Notes: generated from the letters alone by a model not told the origin. A stretch of DNA of 64,000 bases from Ceratotherium simum simum (GCF_000283155.1 NW_004454175.1:509938-573937); one strand, 5' to 3'; shown: positions 8,088 through 20,836, counted from the first letter of the stretch. Translations and numbers: made by a program.

Positions 8088-9579
8088 CTCAGTCCCCAAA
8101 ACCCCCACTTCAATGAACCCTTCCTAGCCTGAGTCTACTGATTTTTTTTATATTACCAAAGTTCATCTATTTTTTAAAGATATTTTTGTTTTTTCTTCCT
8201 TTTTCTCAAGACCTTGAAAATAATCCATCACCTTGTCATTATTTCTTCCAAAGCCCAGAATTATGGGAATAATAATAACAATCACTTGTATTTGTGTAGG
8301 GCTTTACTTTTACAAAATGCATTTAATGTCACAAAAACATGAGATGGGTAAGGTAGGTATCATTACAGGTAAAGAAAATAGGATTTGGGCATCATAAGTA
8401 ACTCACTCAAGTTGATGCTGATAGTAAGTGGTAGAATTAAAAAGGAAACTCAGGATCTGGTTCTCTTTCAGTAGGATTTAAAATTTTAATAATTCCCAAG
8501 CCCTGAGGATCCGGCTCTTCCCCAGGCCTCCTCGTGGATCAGCCTGCAAGCTGAGCCACAGGGTCCTTCTCAGCCTCCACCAGCGCCCAGCGCTTCCCTG
8601 GGCTTCCTTGGGCTAAAGCTTCTCCGTGCCTGAGTTATGTTTCAAAACGAGCTAATGAATACAGCCAGGTCTCATATCCCTGACGTCCTTAGGCACTATC
8701 CCTCATCTCTCTGGGGCTGGAGAGGAGGGAGGTGGCTCTCAGGGAGTACTCTACATGTTAGGCTATGGCGCTTGAACTCTGTCTTAGGAGGGGTCTGGGT
8801 ACCACTGAGGGTTTGCACCATAGTCTCATCATCCCTCATTTTTATAGTCACTGCGATCCCAAGGGAAGGTCTACAAACACCTGTCTCTGTTTACACATTC
8901 TTCGCATTTTCATTCCAATATTTCAGTAAGGAATGAGGTTGTCAGCTGTTCTCCTTCTTTACAGTCTTTACAAATATTTATGAATTTAACTTGGAATTGC
9001 CAAATCTGGGTCAGAGACTGGTTTGAGCTATTTCCTGATGTCTTGGAGCTGAGTCCCGTGAATGTGTCCTCAGCCTGCCGGCTGGGGCATCGCAACTGTG
9101 GTAGGGGCGCACGGCGGGAGACATGCTTCCCTGGTGCTGGTCTAGGGGGCTCAGAAAAGCTTGTCTTTGCAGATTCTCGGGCTGCATGTGGGAAGAAAGA
9201 GTGCAAACAGGTAATATCGCTGTCTTCATTCATAATCCTTCATTCTTGGGAAACTCACCAGGGTTCTGAAAATAACCTCGTCCTGGCCCCATACACCTCA
9301 TTTTCTCTGCAGCAAAGAAAAAGTAAACAAATCTGTTCTTCACCTCTTCCTTCTTTTCCATTCAAAATTAGCCTGGAGAGGAAACCTTTTCTTCCATGGC
9401 TGGAAGATTCTGATGTTACACCGCTAGAGGGGCCATAAGTTCCTAAACCTCAGGCTCCCTAGCTAGGCTTCTCCATCCACCCCTGGCATCAGAGCCAAGG
9501 GAGCATGGGGACAAGTGGGGATGGGTCTAAAACCACCGTCAGACTGTTTTAATAATATGAATATTGTGTAATAGGAATA
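8088..9579. other. Unassigned, with a weak MIR-like segment
   Basis: 8270-8470 resembles a diverged minus-strand MIR (lines such as 'GTAAAGAAAATAGGATTTGGG' and 'GTAAGTGGTAGAATT'). 8480-9440 is GC-richer and includes a 152-codon open frame (8980-9438) with no domain that I recognise and no splice-site support. I call no gene. Confidence 0.35.
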
Positions 9580-9770
9580 ACAAGAATAATAGTAACCACC
9601 AATTGAGTGTTTACTCAGAACTGGGTACAGTACTAAACCTTTGATATGCATTATTTCATCAGGGAGATATTCTTTCCATTTCCAGATGAAGCTCAGAAAG
9701 GTTAAATAGCTGCCCAAGGACCCACAGCTGGTACGTGGTTGGAGAGATGGTTCTCGGCCTATTTCAAGGG
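9580..9770 (-). mobile_element. MIR SINE
   Basis: On the plus strand it reads as the reverse MIR core: CCATTTCCAGATGAAGCTCAG, then 'AGGTTAAATAGCTGCCCAAGG' and 'CACAGCTGGTACG'. Confidence 0.65.
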
Positions 9771-11205
9771 CTGTGGTCTCCAGTGGGAGCTGCAGCTGCC
9801 AACAGATGAAGGTTGCTGGGGTGAACCCAGAGAAGGAAGACATTGTGCCTGTGGGTTGGTTCTAGTTAGGTCTCTTCTAGAACAGCAACGGCTCCAGGTC
9901 AGCAGTGCTAGACACTCAGTATCTCCACGGTCACCCAGAGTGAGCCAAAACTTCCCGGGCCTGGAGGTGTCCTTGTCCTGGTCTTGGGGCTTCCTAGGCC
10001 ATCGAACATCCCTGAAACTCAGTGACTCCAACTGCTCTTCCGTGTTCACCGCAGCCATGCCCATCAGACACGGCGTTCCCACCATCCTCTTTACTCTGGC
10101 AGCTAAATCTTGGGCTGACTAGGGGTGGGAGTTGGGGAGAGGCTGGGGGAGAAACAGCAAGGCCAGGTAAGAAAGCGCTTCTTAATTGCCTTTCCCTTCT
10201 TTCTGTTGACCTCTCTCATCACTCCGAACTCTGATCCAACAAGATGTCTGGGGATCCACCACCCTAGACCCCTTGGGGAGACTGGTCTGCTCTGAATGGC
10301 TAGGACAGAAGCCATTTGAAATTCCAGGCCAAATAAACACGGCCCGTGTGTCAATGCATGGCCCACGCATGCACGCTCCCTGGTCACGTTCAACGTAGTC
10401 TGTGTTCTTGTGACAAGAGGTGGGAAGACGTACAGTTAGGTAAGGTCTGCTCCCACATCTTTACTGCCACTATTTCAGTGACACTTGGGGGGAAAGTGTA
10501 ACTCTAATTAAGTTGGGAACCGAAGCAGACAGTGCCAGCCACTGAACCTGGCTCACCCCCACTGAGGAGTGCTTCTCAATTCAAAGTGCTCTCTTGCTGG
10601 GCTTTGTATCTGGATCCTTGCCTGGAGTTACTGGTAAAAAGGGACAGGAAGATCCAAGACAGACAGCCGTGGAGATCCAAGGGAAACCAGAGGCTTGCAC
10701 AGGAACCAGATGATGCATTGCTGGAATGTCATCCTTTTGCTCAGCTCCTGGGAGTTCTTGGGCACTAATGGAGATTCTCAGTGCGCAGATCAAGTGAGGG
10801 ACACAATGAAAAGGAAATGGGCGCAGGACAGAACATGTCCCTCGGCTCTTTCTACTTCTGATCGAGTGTCTCTGCATCCTTACAGAGCTCTCTATTCTGG
10901 CGGGGGGTGTGCCAGGCCTCCCGTCTAGCTCAAAGGGTTTGCTGAAAGCACATTTTATCTCCTCTTGCAGATATGACTGTCGTGAGAGGAGACTTTTTTG
11001 TCTGTGGTCGTTAGGTTTAAAATACAAGTGAATCATAATTTTTATTAGAGCTTTAGATGATGTTGGCTTTGAGAAAGCCCATCTTTATTTCATCATGGGT
11101 ATTTGAGTGGTTTCTGATGGAATTATCCTTTCTGCCTAGGTACTATGAAAATTTTCTACTTTCAGAACGTATGTTCAGAATTCAGTGTGAAAAACCAGCC
11201 AACAC
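9771..11205. other. Unassigned, moderately GC-rich
   Basis: No repeat or gene recognised. Overlapping open frames up to 151 codons on both strands (for example 10581-11036 minus) look like chance frames in GC-richer DNA. Confidence 0.3.
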
Positions 11206-11219
11206 CACACACACACACA

Positions 11220-11252
<33 letters not shown>
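11206..11252 (+). repeat. (CA)n microsatellite
   Basis: About 23 CA units with one TA interruption near 11226. Confidence 0.95.
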
Positions 11253-11632
11253 CCCACAGTGAGTTTTCTTATGGAATAAGAAACTGCCTAAAGCCAAGTT
11301 GGAAGCAATGTGGTGCTGTGAAACAAGGGAAATTGGAAATCACCACGAACGCCAATTTTGAGGTAGCAGTGTGATTTGGTTACAGGTGGCATCAGCTATC
11401 GTGATGTTAGCATGGTTAAGAAATCACCATGGTGTTCTTATCCACATGTCATGAATACTACAACCTTTCTTTGGCCTGTTTGGAAGACTTCCCACAAAAT
11501 GTAGCCCTCTTCGACTCCCAGTAGGAGGATGTTTCCATAAGGAGCTTAAGAATTTAGCTGATGCAATAGCTAGAGAAAATAAAGTAAGTAAAATCATTCC
11601 TTTTATTCATTTGTAAATGTTCAATTCAAAGT

Positions 11633-11798
11633 CAGGGTTTCCTAAAATGTGGCGTGTGGGTCACCTGCATCAGAATCACCTGGGATTCTTCTGGGCCTCA
11701 CTGCAGCTGGGCATCAGGACCCTTGGGGGTGAGTCTGGAGAACGGCGGGTAATAGTCCCCTCAGGTGATCCTAGGACACCTTAAAGTTTGAGACCCTG
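11633..11798 (+). mobile_element. MER5A-type hAT DNA transposon remnant
   Basis: The ends CAGGGTTT...GAGACCCTG form the expected imperfect terminal inverted repeats, and the centre has CATCAGAATCACCTGGGATT and CCTCAGGTGATCCTAG, as in MER5A. It is non-autonomous, with no coding capacity. The 8 bases on either side do not match, so the target duplication has decayed or the ends are slightly misplaced. Confidence 0.75.
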
Positions 11799-11894
11799 CT
11801 GGAGGGGGTAATCACCTCATAGCCTAAACATTTATGCCTCACAAAGCCTGCCACTGGATTGATATCATTTTCTTCCTTTGAAATTTATAAAGTT

Positions 11895-12345
11895 AGAGTC
11901 ACTCATCTTAGTTAATTCAATCCATCAAGCATTTATTGAGCCACATAGATGTGCTGTCATGGACACAAGGAGGAGCAGGGTCCAGTTCTTGTCCTCACTA
12001 ACCTTATAGTCAAGTAAGAAGGAAAAGACAAATGCACAAGTAAATATAATACAAGGCAGAAAATGGTGAGGTCCTCCCAAGAGAGAGCTCTACCAAGTAC
12101 CAGAAGTTCAGAGGAGAGAGTGGCCACGTCTACAGGGAGGACTAGGAAAGCCATGGTTTTTGAGATGAGCTTTGAGTGATGGGTAGAATTTCACGAGTGG
12201 AGATGTGAGGTGTGTTGGGATTCTGGGAAGAAGGAACAATGTGAGGAAAGGTGTGGAGGAGGGAATGTTCAGGAACCACCAATTAGTGGGTATGAGATAG
12301 AAAGCTAGTTTAGAACCATCTCACGACTGTCTAGAATGCTAGGTA
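11895..12345 (+). mobile_element. Ancient interspersed repeat, family not assigned
   Basis: It has the texture of an old mammalian repeat: 'CATCAAGCATTTATTGAGCC', then 'GGACACAAGGAGGAGCAGGGTCC' and 'GATGAGCTTTGAGTGATGGGTAG'. Similar text recurs at 50.4 and 58.3 kb in this window. Confidence 0.4.
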
Positions 12346-12351
12346 GACTAT

Positions 12352-12591
12352 TTTTTTTAATTGAGATATAATTCACATTTCATAAAATTCATCCTTTTAA
12401 AGTGTGCAGTTCAGTGGTTTGCAGTGTAGTCACAGAGTTCTGCAATCATCAACATTACCTAATTTCAGAACATTTTCATACCCCAAAAAGAACCCCCATA
12501 CCTATTAGCAGCCGCTCCTCATTCTCCCCTCCCCTAGCCCCTGGCAACCACTAATCTACTTACTGTCTGTATGGATTGGGCAGATGAATTT
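12352..12591 (-). mobile_element. L1M 3'-end fragment
   Basis: TTTTTTTTAATTGAGATATAATTCACA opens it and CCCTAGCCCCTGGCAACCACTAATC closes it. This is the reverse complement of an old L1 3' UTR. Confidence 0.75.
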
Positions 12592-12649
12592 GTACATAAT
12601 TAAATAGGGAGTAGGGAGCTGTACATAATTAAATAGGGAGTAGGGAGCT
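12592..12649 (+). repeat. Perfect 29-bp tandem duplication
   Basis: Two identical 29-base copies (12592-12620 and 12621-12649), beginning GTACATAATT and ending GTAGGGAGCT, lie between two L1 fragments. Confidence 0.97.
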
Positions 12650-13190
12650 ATTAATTATTTTAATTGAGGTAAAATTTGCGTATAGTGAAATACACAGATC
12701 TTAAGTATACAATTCAATGAGTTTTGATAAAGGTATGTACTTATCTTACTAATTCCTCAAAATATAGAACATTTTCATCCCCATAGAAAGTTCTCTTGTG
12801 GCCCCTTCTAGCAAATCCCTACACCATAAGCAACCATTGTAATGATTTCTATCACCATAAATTAGTTTTGTTTTTTCTTAAACGTCATGTAAATGGAAGC
12901 ACACAGTACGTACTCTTTTGTGTCTGGCTTCTTTTGCTAAAACAATATTTTGAGATTTATTCCTGTTGTTGTGTGTGTCAGTAGTTTATTCTTTTTTGTT
13001 GCTAAATAGTATGAATGTACCACATCTTGTTTATCTATGCTTCTGTCATAGACATTTGAATTGTTTCCAGTTTATGAACAATTGTGAATGAATCAGCTGT
13101 AAACCTTCTCTTATTGGGGATATGTGCTTTCATTTTTGGGGGGAGGGTAAATACCTAGCAGTGGGATTGTTGGTCAGGGAGCTACCCGTT
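12650..13190 (-). mobile_element. L1M 3'-end fragment, second copy
   Basis: It restarts with TTTTAATTGAGGTAAAATTTGCG (another L1 3' start in antisense), passes TTTTGTGTCTGGCTTCTTTTGC and ends with 'ACCTAGCAGTGGGATTG', which is antisense ORF2 end and 3' UTR. It repeats parts of the preceding fragment, so the two are separate insertions. Confidence 0.75.
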
Positions 13191-14139
13191 TTTCAGAGCA
13201 TGAATTTGACCCCACCGGGACTGAACTTTAAGAAAATGAATGGAGCAACAGTATACAGGGAGAATCAGGAATGGAAGTTAGGAAAGTCAGAAGGGATGAC
13301 GCCGTTTGTGACTGGGAGTCAGAATACGCGGAACCTGGAAAACGAGTTGGGGGGACAGAAACAGAAACTTTAACAACTATTTATCCAGTATTTACCCTCC
13401 AGGCATTCTTAGGTTCCAGGCAGTCTGATTGGTAGAATGATAGACTCATTCTCATTTGTGGAAAAGAAAAAGGTTTTGGTTTTGGACAACAAGATGGATC
13501 ACTGTCCCCAAAAGGCCATTTCCCAGCCCGTCTCAGAGTGCCTGGCTCAGAGTATCAGTTGAGTGAACAAACCGCTATCATTTGATACTTGGGTAGAAGG
13601 AAAGGGCATCGGGGAGAGTGGGTGGGCTGAGGCAGAAGCTCACACACCAGAAATTAGCCCACTTGCTGGACTGGTTGATTAGATTAGTTACTTGTGTAAT
13701 GAGGTGGAGAATTTTATTCATCAGAAATTCTCCTCCAGAATTGCTCCCAAGAATATCAGTCAGAGCATGCCCCGCGATTCTCCCTCCTTTCTGCCCCTCC
13801 CCAGGGAATGTCATGGAGCTCCTGGACATGTTTATCCAAAGAGGATATTTATGGGCACTAGAAACACAAGAAGGCTGTTGAATTAGAATTTAGGAAATAT
13901 GGGGTGGGGTTTTTTTTCTGGTTACCATGTTGACTGTGAACAACTTTAATAATCTATTTCTTGGTTTTCTTAACTGTAGAATAGGAATAATAATAACATC
14001 TGTTTTGTTTCCCTTATAAATAAGTACATTATAAAAATCAAAAGAGATCATATATGCTAAAATACTTTGAAAAAGGTAGGCTCCCCATTGCCTACCAAAT
14101 AATGAGATAACCAACAACGTTCTCAGCTTGTCTTTGAAG
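13191..14139. other. Unassigned, with a weak MIR-like segment
   Basis: 13955-14100 has MIR-like text ('TCTTAACTGTAGAATAGGAATAATAATAACATC'-like, diverged). The rest is unassigned. Confidence 0.3.
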
Positions 14140-15235
14140 GTTTTCTACGCCCCAATCCAAATTGCTTTCTAGTTTATTCTCCTGCTACCCTCTCCACAGA
14201 CACCCTCTAGACACCAGCTGTGGCTGGCACACGTCCTACGCTGGCCCACAGGCATGCTCAGTCTTTGCCTTAGCCTGGGTTGTCCCCTTTCCTGCCCTGG
14301 TCCCATGAAATCCTTCGTAAAGTCTGTCACTCACACTAACTCCTTCCTAGAGTCTCTCCTTATGACACCCTCCTATTCTGCTTTGGTGCTCCAAAAGCAG
14401 AGGTTTTGTGGTCACCTGCCCTTGAGATTTCAACAAAATTGACTTAAGCCAATCCCATGGAGATGCAACATCCTCTTCTCCATCTACGAATTCATGGGAA
14501 TTTGTGCAAATTACAAACTCATGGGCGCTTCTGGCTCCAAGTTCCTGCTCTCTCTGAATTTTTAAACTCTCTGTGCCTCACCTTCTGTGGCTCTTTCTTC
14601 TCTCATCAGATATGGGACTCACCTCACCCTCCTTTTTTATAGTTTCCACCACACAAACCACTCAGAGGAGGAGGGATTTGTGTGTCAAGTTTACTAGAGA
14701 GTTGAGGCAGTGGAAGGCATTTATGTTCATGCAACATATATGCCATAATATCAAATCTTATACAGCCTTCCTCTTAAAAGCTCTTCAGTCACTCTGCTGT
14801 AAGAACGTCTCATGGGGTCCTTGTCTCCACAGGCAAAGCCTCCATTTGGCCTGCCCGCCATCTCTCCCTCTTTCCTCCTCCTTCCCTCGCTTCTTGACTC
14901 TCCTTTTCTCATCCACTAAATTCCTTTAGCCAGTTCTTTGTCTCCTTCTAAACTTCTGCTTTGGGGCCTCACCTTCACCCCTGGAATAGATTATCAGATT
15001 TTTTTTTTCTGAAGATAGTTTCCTCTTTATATACTTGCTACCTTTTGTTACATTGACTAAAGTTATTTATGATTATGTCTTACAGCCCCTACTGGGTTAT
15101 ATGCTTCTTCATAGCAGTGTTCATCTCTGATTCATATTTTTTTTAATTTCCCCAGAGTTTAAACCCAATGCCTTGCATGTAGTAGATGCTCAGTGGTGAA
15201 TGAATGAGTGAGTGAATGAATGCATAAATGAAGCT
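14140..15235 (+). mobile_element. L2-like LINE remnant
   Basis: The last 150 bases read as an L2 3' end ('CTTGCATGTAGTAGATGCTCAG', then a GAATGAATGAGTG tail). Upstream 'CACACTAACTCCTTCCTAG' and 'CTCTCCTTTTCTCATCC' pyrimidine-rich text fits diverged L2 ORF sequence. Frames are closed. The 5' part is less certain than the 3' end. Confidence 0.5.
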
Positions 15236-15859
15236 GGTATCCTCTATATAACCCCAGAAAAAGTGGAGTGGAAGTAACAGGGGAACCAGGTTTCCATGAT
15301 AGGGTATTAATATGTTTCAGTCACCACCAGAAGAGATCAATATGGGGTACAGAGAGCCCCTCCAGAACTCATCCTGACTCTAATGAGCAGGTGAATGCTG
15401 GGGCTGGGGTCCACGCAGCCTCGTGCTGCACCTGTTTCCTGGGAAATGAGTGTGCAGTGCCAATTCTTTTCAGAGAGGCTGCTGACCTCCAGTGGAATAG
15501 TGACAATTTATGACCATTACCAACGAGAACGAGAACTGCTCCTGTGACCCATGGGATTTGTCCTCTCCGTCCCATTTGTTACCCTTCAGATCAGATTTCC
15601 TTCAGAATTGTCACAAGGAGTAACAATTCAGGGCAGAATCACAAAAACCCTCATACTCACTGATTGGAAACATGAAACATGTATTTCATTATAAAGACTC
15701 TTCCATTCATCCGATAAAAAATGGAGAAAGAGAAAGAAGACTGTGGCTTGAGCATCAGTGAAAGAGTCTGTACAATAAAGAGCATGCTCTTGAAATTGTC
15801 ATTGAATCCTGCAGTTCTTTAGATCCTGAAAGTAAAAATACTAATGTTTGTAGAGTTCT
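15236..15859. other. Unassigned
   Basis: No gene or repeat recognised. Confidence 0.3.
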
Positions 15860-16115
15860 GTAGTTCACCAGTGTGTTCATTCAAGAGGTACACGATATAA
15901 CTAAATCTTCACAGTAAGCCTATAAAGGGGGAATCATCACTATTCCCATTCTACAGATGAGGGAACCGAGACCCAGAGAGGCCAATTTTCCCCATGTCAC
16001 ATACCTAGGAAGTGGCAGAGCTGACGCCAGAAGCTTGTCTTCTGACTCCAAATCTTATTTGCTTGCCAGCACACTATGTCGCCTTGCCTGTAGGATAACT
16101 GTTGAATCCTGTCTA
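15860..16115 (-). mobile_element. MIR SINE
   Basis: The reverse MIR core is clear: CCCATTCTACAGATGAGGGA, CAGAGAGGCC and GGAAGTGGCAGAGCTGACGC. Confidence 0.75.
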
Positions 16116-16440
16116 TACATTGCACATTCAGAGTTCTGGGACCTAAAAGTCTAAAGGTATAAAATGTATAAAATCATTGGCCTAATGAGTGATGCCATGG
16201 GCTTAGTTACCAATAATAAGGTTATATTCTTAAGAGTAATTGCTTAAGTGAATAAGTCATTTTGCACTTCTGTATCTCAGTTTTGACCCATTACTTGGAG
16301 CAAGTAAACGTGGAGTGTGTAGCGCCTGATCCAAGAGAAGCACACAGGGTTTCAGAAAGCTGGAAGAGAAAAAGTGCGTGCTTGCTTTCTCTCCTGCTCC
16401 AGGAAATTTTCCTTGGCTCACCTGCCTGTAATGGTGGGGA

Positions 16441-16575
16441 GAGCATGATGGTTAATGTCCTATGTTTTGGAGTCTGACTGACGTGGGTGTGTGTCCTGGC
16501 TCTGCCATCCACTTTGGGCGAGTTATTTAGCCTCTCTAAGCTTTAGTTTCCTTTTCCTCGTCTGTAAAATGAGAA
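16441..16575 (+). mobile_element. MIR SINE, left part
   Basis: Reads GGAGTCTGACTGACGTGGG, GTCCTGGCTCTGCCATCCAC and CTCGTCTGTAAAATGAGAA in MIR order. It continues at 16994 after an insertion. Confidence 0.75.
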
Positions 16576-16993
16576 CATGTCAGTTTGGATTCTTTGGTTG
16601 TAAATGGCAGAAATGGACTCCTGTATGCCAAAAAGGGTAATTTATTGAAATGATCTTAGTTCTCTCCCAGAATCAGAGGGCAAGTTGAGCGATCAGGCCT
16701 TGCAAAGAATAGAAACCCAGCAACTCCATGGATCTGAATGGCGGAAGAAACAGAGGTGCTTGTCAGCACTCTGATATCAGAATGACTCCACCACCATTTT
16801 CCACCCTGGTCTCACTCAGGGCCGGCTTGATTGGCTTAACTTGAGTTATGTGGCCACACCTGGGCAGGGAGGAGGGGTAAGGGACCTTGATTGACAGTCC
16901 CTCTGGAACCATATGGAATGGGGCAGGGGTAGTTACAAGAAAAATTGGAGTGCTGCTTTGAAAAAAGGAGAAGGCAAAACCAGACTTATTACA
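16576..16993. mobile_element. Element inserted within a MIR, family not assigned
   Basis: About 418 bases split a MIR in two. The left end has CAGTTTGGATTCTTTGGTTG and TAATTTATTGAAATG. It resembles a mammalian interspersed repeat that I have seen but cannot name. No target duplication can be defined. Confidence 0.45.
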
Positions 16994-17118
16994 GGAATAA
17001 ATATGGTACTCCATAGGGTTGTTTTTAGGATTAAAAGATGTAATAAATTCACAGTGCTTAGCATGACGTCTGACACACAGTAAGTACTTGATAAATACTT
17101 GTTGTTGTTGTTGTTGTT
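16994..17118 (+). mobile_element. MIR SINE, right part, with (TTG)n tail
   Basis: It resumes with CCATAGGGTTGTTTTTAGG, continues GCTTAGCATGACGTCTGACAC and ends in a TTG run (17101-17118). Confidence 0.75.
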
Positions 17119-17971
17119 AGCCTGGATAGAAGTGAGCTGAGAAGGAATATAAATTATCCAAGAAGAAAAATAAATCAAAAGAGAAAAGGATTCAACAGGT
17201 GGCTTGGCAGGGCAAAGTGGGGACCTCTTTCTCCCTCTTATACCATGACCACCCCTAAAATATCGTGAAATCTGTAATGAATGCCTTTAATTATTTGAAC
17301 ATTCTATTTTGTATAAAGAATGCTAAGTGCAGAGGCACCCGTAAATTGACACAATCAAAGACTATTTCACTGATAAACTGAATAACAGATACATAGACAC
17401 CTCTATATAGAAAGCAAATGGCAATAAAGGTGAAGTATAAATGATTCACTTTCAGAAAATTCAGTTCTAACAATCTAAAGAATGAAATGAATATTTTATA
17501 ATTATTATGATGGAATAATTTTAAAATTACAGTAAAATGGTTTCACTTATTCCTCTATAACATGAATGAAATGTATTGGCAATTAACAATTATTCTCTGA
17601 TATTTCTGCATACTACACTAACTGCAACGAACATTAATATTTATGTGTTACATACACTGTTACTGACTGAGCCAGATTTGGTCCCTAGATCCTCATTTCT
17701 CTATTCCTAGAGACATAAATGGGAGTTACAAGTGAGTATCTGAAGGCACATTTTCAACTGCTGTAGTTTGTCATTCTTATAGTTTATATCCTGAAAGCTT
17801 CATAACCGTGGCAAATCAGCCCTCACTCTGGGAATGGTCTTAAACAAGTTGGAAGCCATAAACCTAGAGACAGTGCAAAATGTATCTGGACAATATCTCA
17901 CCTTAATGGTGAAAACGTGGCTCTATTATTTCTAAAATCACAAGGTATTTAAATTAAGATTTTGAACAACA
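17119..17971. other. Unassigned, AT-rich
   Basis: No gene or repeat recognised. Confidence 0.3.
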
Positions 17972-18029
17972 CAATGATATCTATCTATCATCTATCATCT
18001 ATCTATCTGTCTGTCTGTCTGTCTATCTA
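17972..18029 (+). repeat. Compound (TATC)n(TGTC)n microsatellite
   Basis: TATC units interrupted by CATC, followed by four TGTC units and a final TATC. Confidence 0.9.
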
Positions 18030-18949
18030 ATTAATAGACACGGCCTCAGAAATTTACACTGGGACTACTTTGTGTGATACTGGAGAATGTCTCTCTTTTG
18101 GTTCTCAAATCTGCATCTAAACCTTGACATTTCTCCAGATCTTTGTACAAAAGAGACTTAATGCATCCCCGTTGTGGACCATCCTGCTACTATCAGAACT
18201 TGCCTTTTGAGGATTAGATAATGCCTACAACATTTAAAACAATCCGAGACTTCAGAAGCATATTTTGCATCCATTCTTCCCTCATTTATAAAGAAAATGA
18301 AGTGGAAAAGTTTTCAAACCTGTAGTTTTTAAGACAATCCTTGAATGCTCACAATGAGGGAAGAAACTCTTCTCTTTTTTTTAAGGTAAGTATTGTTAAC
18401 CTGAAATGCTTTTCATAATTGATATCATGAGACACCCTCTAAATCAATAAAGGGTGTCATTATATTCTGTGGGAGGCAGGACTCAGATAAGGGTTTAAGA
18501 GTCAAAAACCAAGGAAAAATATGTTTGTTATTTAAATTGCTATGTGTGTTCTTGGCACTTATATTTCTAAAGTGGTGAGGATTTTAAAAAGCGCATTCTT
18601 GTCAGGTGCTTTTTAATGAATTTGTACTTGAGTGATTATCTTTGTTGGGGTCCACCACACTTGCTGTATGGGACATTTACATGTGCGTGGCATCCTGAGC
18701 GAGAACCAGGTTCCCACAGCATCACGCCCACTGTGCTGCTCCAATGCACCTCTTATCTTAAAATTCTGGTCAGCCTCTCCCAATCAGATGCCGGAAAGTA
18801 ATGAGGCATCACGGACAACGTAGTAGCAAATTAGTGGATTATAGATAAATATATGCTCATCATTACCCAAAGGTAACACTATATGATGTAAACAAACAGT
18901 AAATCAAACTCTTTAACCCTTTAATTACTTAAGATTTTGCATGTATAGT
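18030..18949. other. Unassigned
   Basis: No gene or repeat recognised. Confidence 0.3.
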
Positions 18950-18958
18950 TAATCTTTT

Positions 18959-19145
18959 TGTTTGTTTTTGCTGAGGAAGATTCACCCTGAGCTAACTTCT
19001 GTTGCCAATCTTCAACTATTTTGTATCTGGGCCACTGTCACAGCATGGCCACTGATGAGTAGTGTAGGTCTGTGCCTGGGAACCAAACCCGGGCTGCTGA
19101 AGCAGAGCGTACTGAACTTAACTACTAGGCCACTGGGGCTGGACC
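18959..19145 (-). mobile_element. ERE (equine tRNA-derived SINE)
   Basis: Antisense: GCTGAGGAAGATTCACCCTGAGC at the tail side and CCACTGGGGCTGG at the head side. The 9-base duplication TAATCTTTT flanks it at 18950-18958 and 19146-19154. It is a short, diverged copy. Confidence 0.85.
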
Positions 19146-19154
19146 TAATCTTTT

Positions 19155-20781
19155 CTTTTGAACCAATTTTTTTTTTCTCTTGTCTGTGGAGAATAAATAT
19201 GTAAAAGTCTCAAAATAAATAAATATATAACATTTCCTCTATCTTTAAAAAAAAAAAGGGTCTGAGGGGCTACAATAGTCCCTTTGGGGAATCACGGTTT
19301 TTTCTTTAATGGGTCCTGCCCCCTAACATTTTCAATGACCAGTACCACAGTACCACATGGCTCAATTCATAGGAAGTAAATATGCTCCCTTTATCTTCTG
19401 CAATTTTAACATTTGATTATGTCTTTAGCAAAAGGTAGCACTGAAAATATGCTCTATTGCACTACTGTTATATGGTGACTGGTTATTCTAAGAAAAGTTT
19501 ATGCTAGAAGGATATAAAATAGAAGCAGGGTGAGAAAGGAGGATTTAGGAACTCCAACCATTGTTTCCCAAACTTGAGTCACCTTCAGAGGGATACAAAA
19601 TAACTTTTAGGTGATCATCAAAATGAAAACATAAAATTTAAAAGTTCTTCTAGAATTTCTAGACCCTATAGACTTCAGTTTGATAACTATTGATTGAAAG
19701 TACTCCAGGTGGATAGATTGATTCCTGTCGTTATCCGTACTCTTTCCCCGACTAGAGTCAAGCCTGGCCTGAGCAGGCAATGAACCAGCTGCTGTTACGC
19801 AGACCACGTGCAGTCTTCAAATGTTCTGTATTGCTCTTCTTTTAATGAGAGAAGAGGGATCACACAAAATATTTTTGTGAAGAATCAACGTGTTACATCA
19901 AAACGATCACATTGTTCTTACCCGTAAGATTGTCTAAATAGTTGTGGGATGGTTCCTGGAGCCATGGATAAACCAAGTACATGGGGCATTGTCAAGCAGG
20001 GCACCCTAGAACCCTGCTTCACACAATCTCCACAATCCCATTTTCATTTCTCATTCGCATAACTGGCTTTTTCGGAACAGCTCACTGCTATAGTCTGGTT
20101 ATGAAAAGGTGTTTTATACAAGCTAATCGTTGCTGGATTCATAAAAATGTGTATGTTTTGCCTTCTTCACTTGTATATTTAATGATTGAAAGAGCAGAAC
20201 ACTTTATATAGTGATGCAGTGTTGCTGCCTCGGAAACACTGATCACTTTCTTCCCTGACTCATCGTGTAACTTGCATGTTGGTTGGAAATGTCATTTCCT
20301 GTTTCTTATCTCTGATATACTCTGCTGTTCTCTTCAGCTGAGCATGAGTCAGCCTGCCCATCCTCATTGTGCCTGCTAATGGGTCCACGCACCTCTGTTC
20401 CATGAGCCACATTTTTGCTGGTGTCCAGTCTGCATTTCCAAGCGCAGCGAGGCCCATCAGTCATGCTTTATGGCTGGCCTCTCTGCAGTCTGTTAACAGC
20501 CAGGGAGCAGCCATCGGCTTTTACTCTCCTTGTGCCATGAGGCTGATTTGAGAGAAGCACTCCAGACAGAGGATATGTTCCTGGCTGAGCTACCTAGGAA
20601 ACTTTTTAACCCTTCACACCAGCATGACTTCAACTGTCACATTCTGCACTTTTACCACTGGTTTCAGATTCCTGCCAGTGTCCCTAACAGCCAATATAAG
20701 CGTTTCTGATGTTCCTATATTATTCTCCTCCTCCTGTGTATAATCATTAATATTGCGTGGTTATGCTCAATGTTCAAAGCA
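19155..20781. other. Unassigned
   Basis: Includes an A-run at 19247-19258 and no recognised gene or repeat. Confidence 0.3.
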
Positions 20782-20836
20782 CATGTGTATGTTTGTGTAT
20801 GTGTATGTTTGTGTATGTGTGTCTATTTGTGTGTGC
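20782..20836 (+). repeat. (TGTGTATGTT)n-type simple repeat
   Basis: Irregular TGTGTATG and TTTG units. Confidence 0.85.

Noticed and set aside
8980..9438. 152-codon open frame in GC-richer DNA
   Set aside because: An opposed minus-strand frame overlaps it, there is no domain, and GC-rich DNA has fewer stops.
15268..15575. Overlapping open frames on both strands
   Set aside because: Both under 85 codons, with no domain and no splice support.
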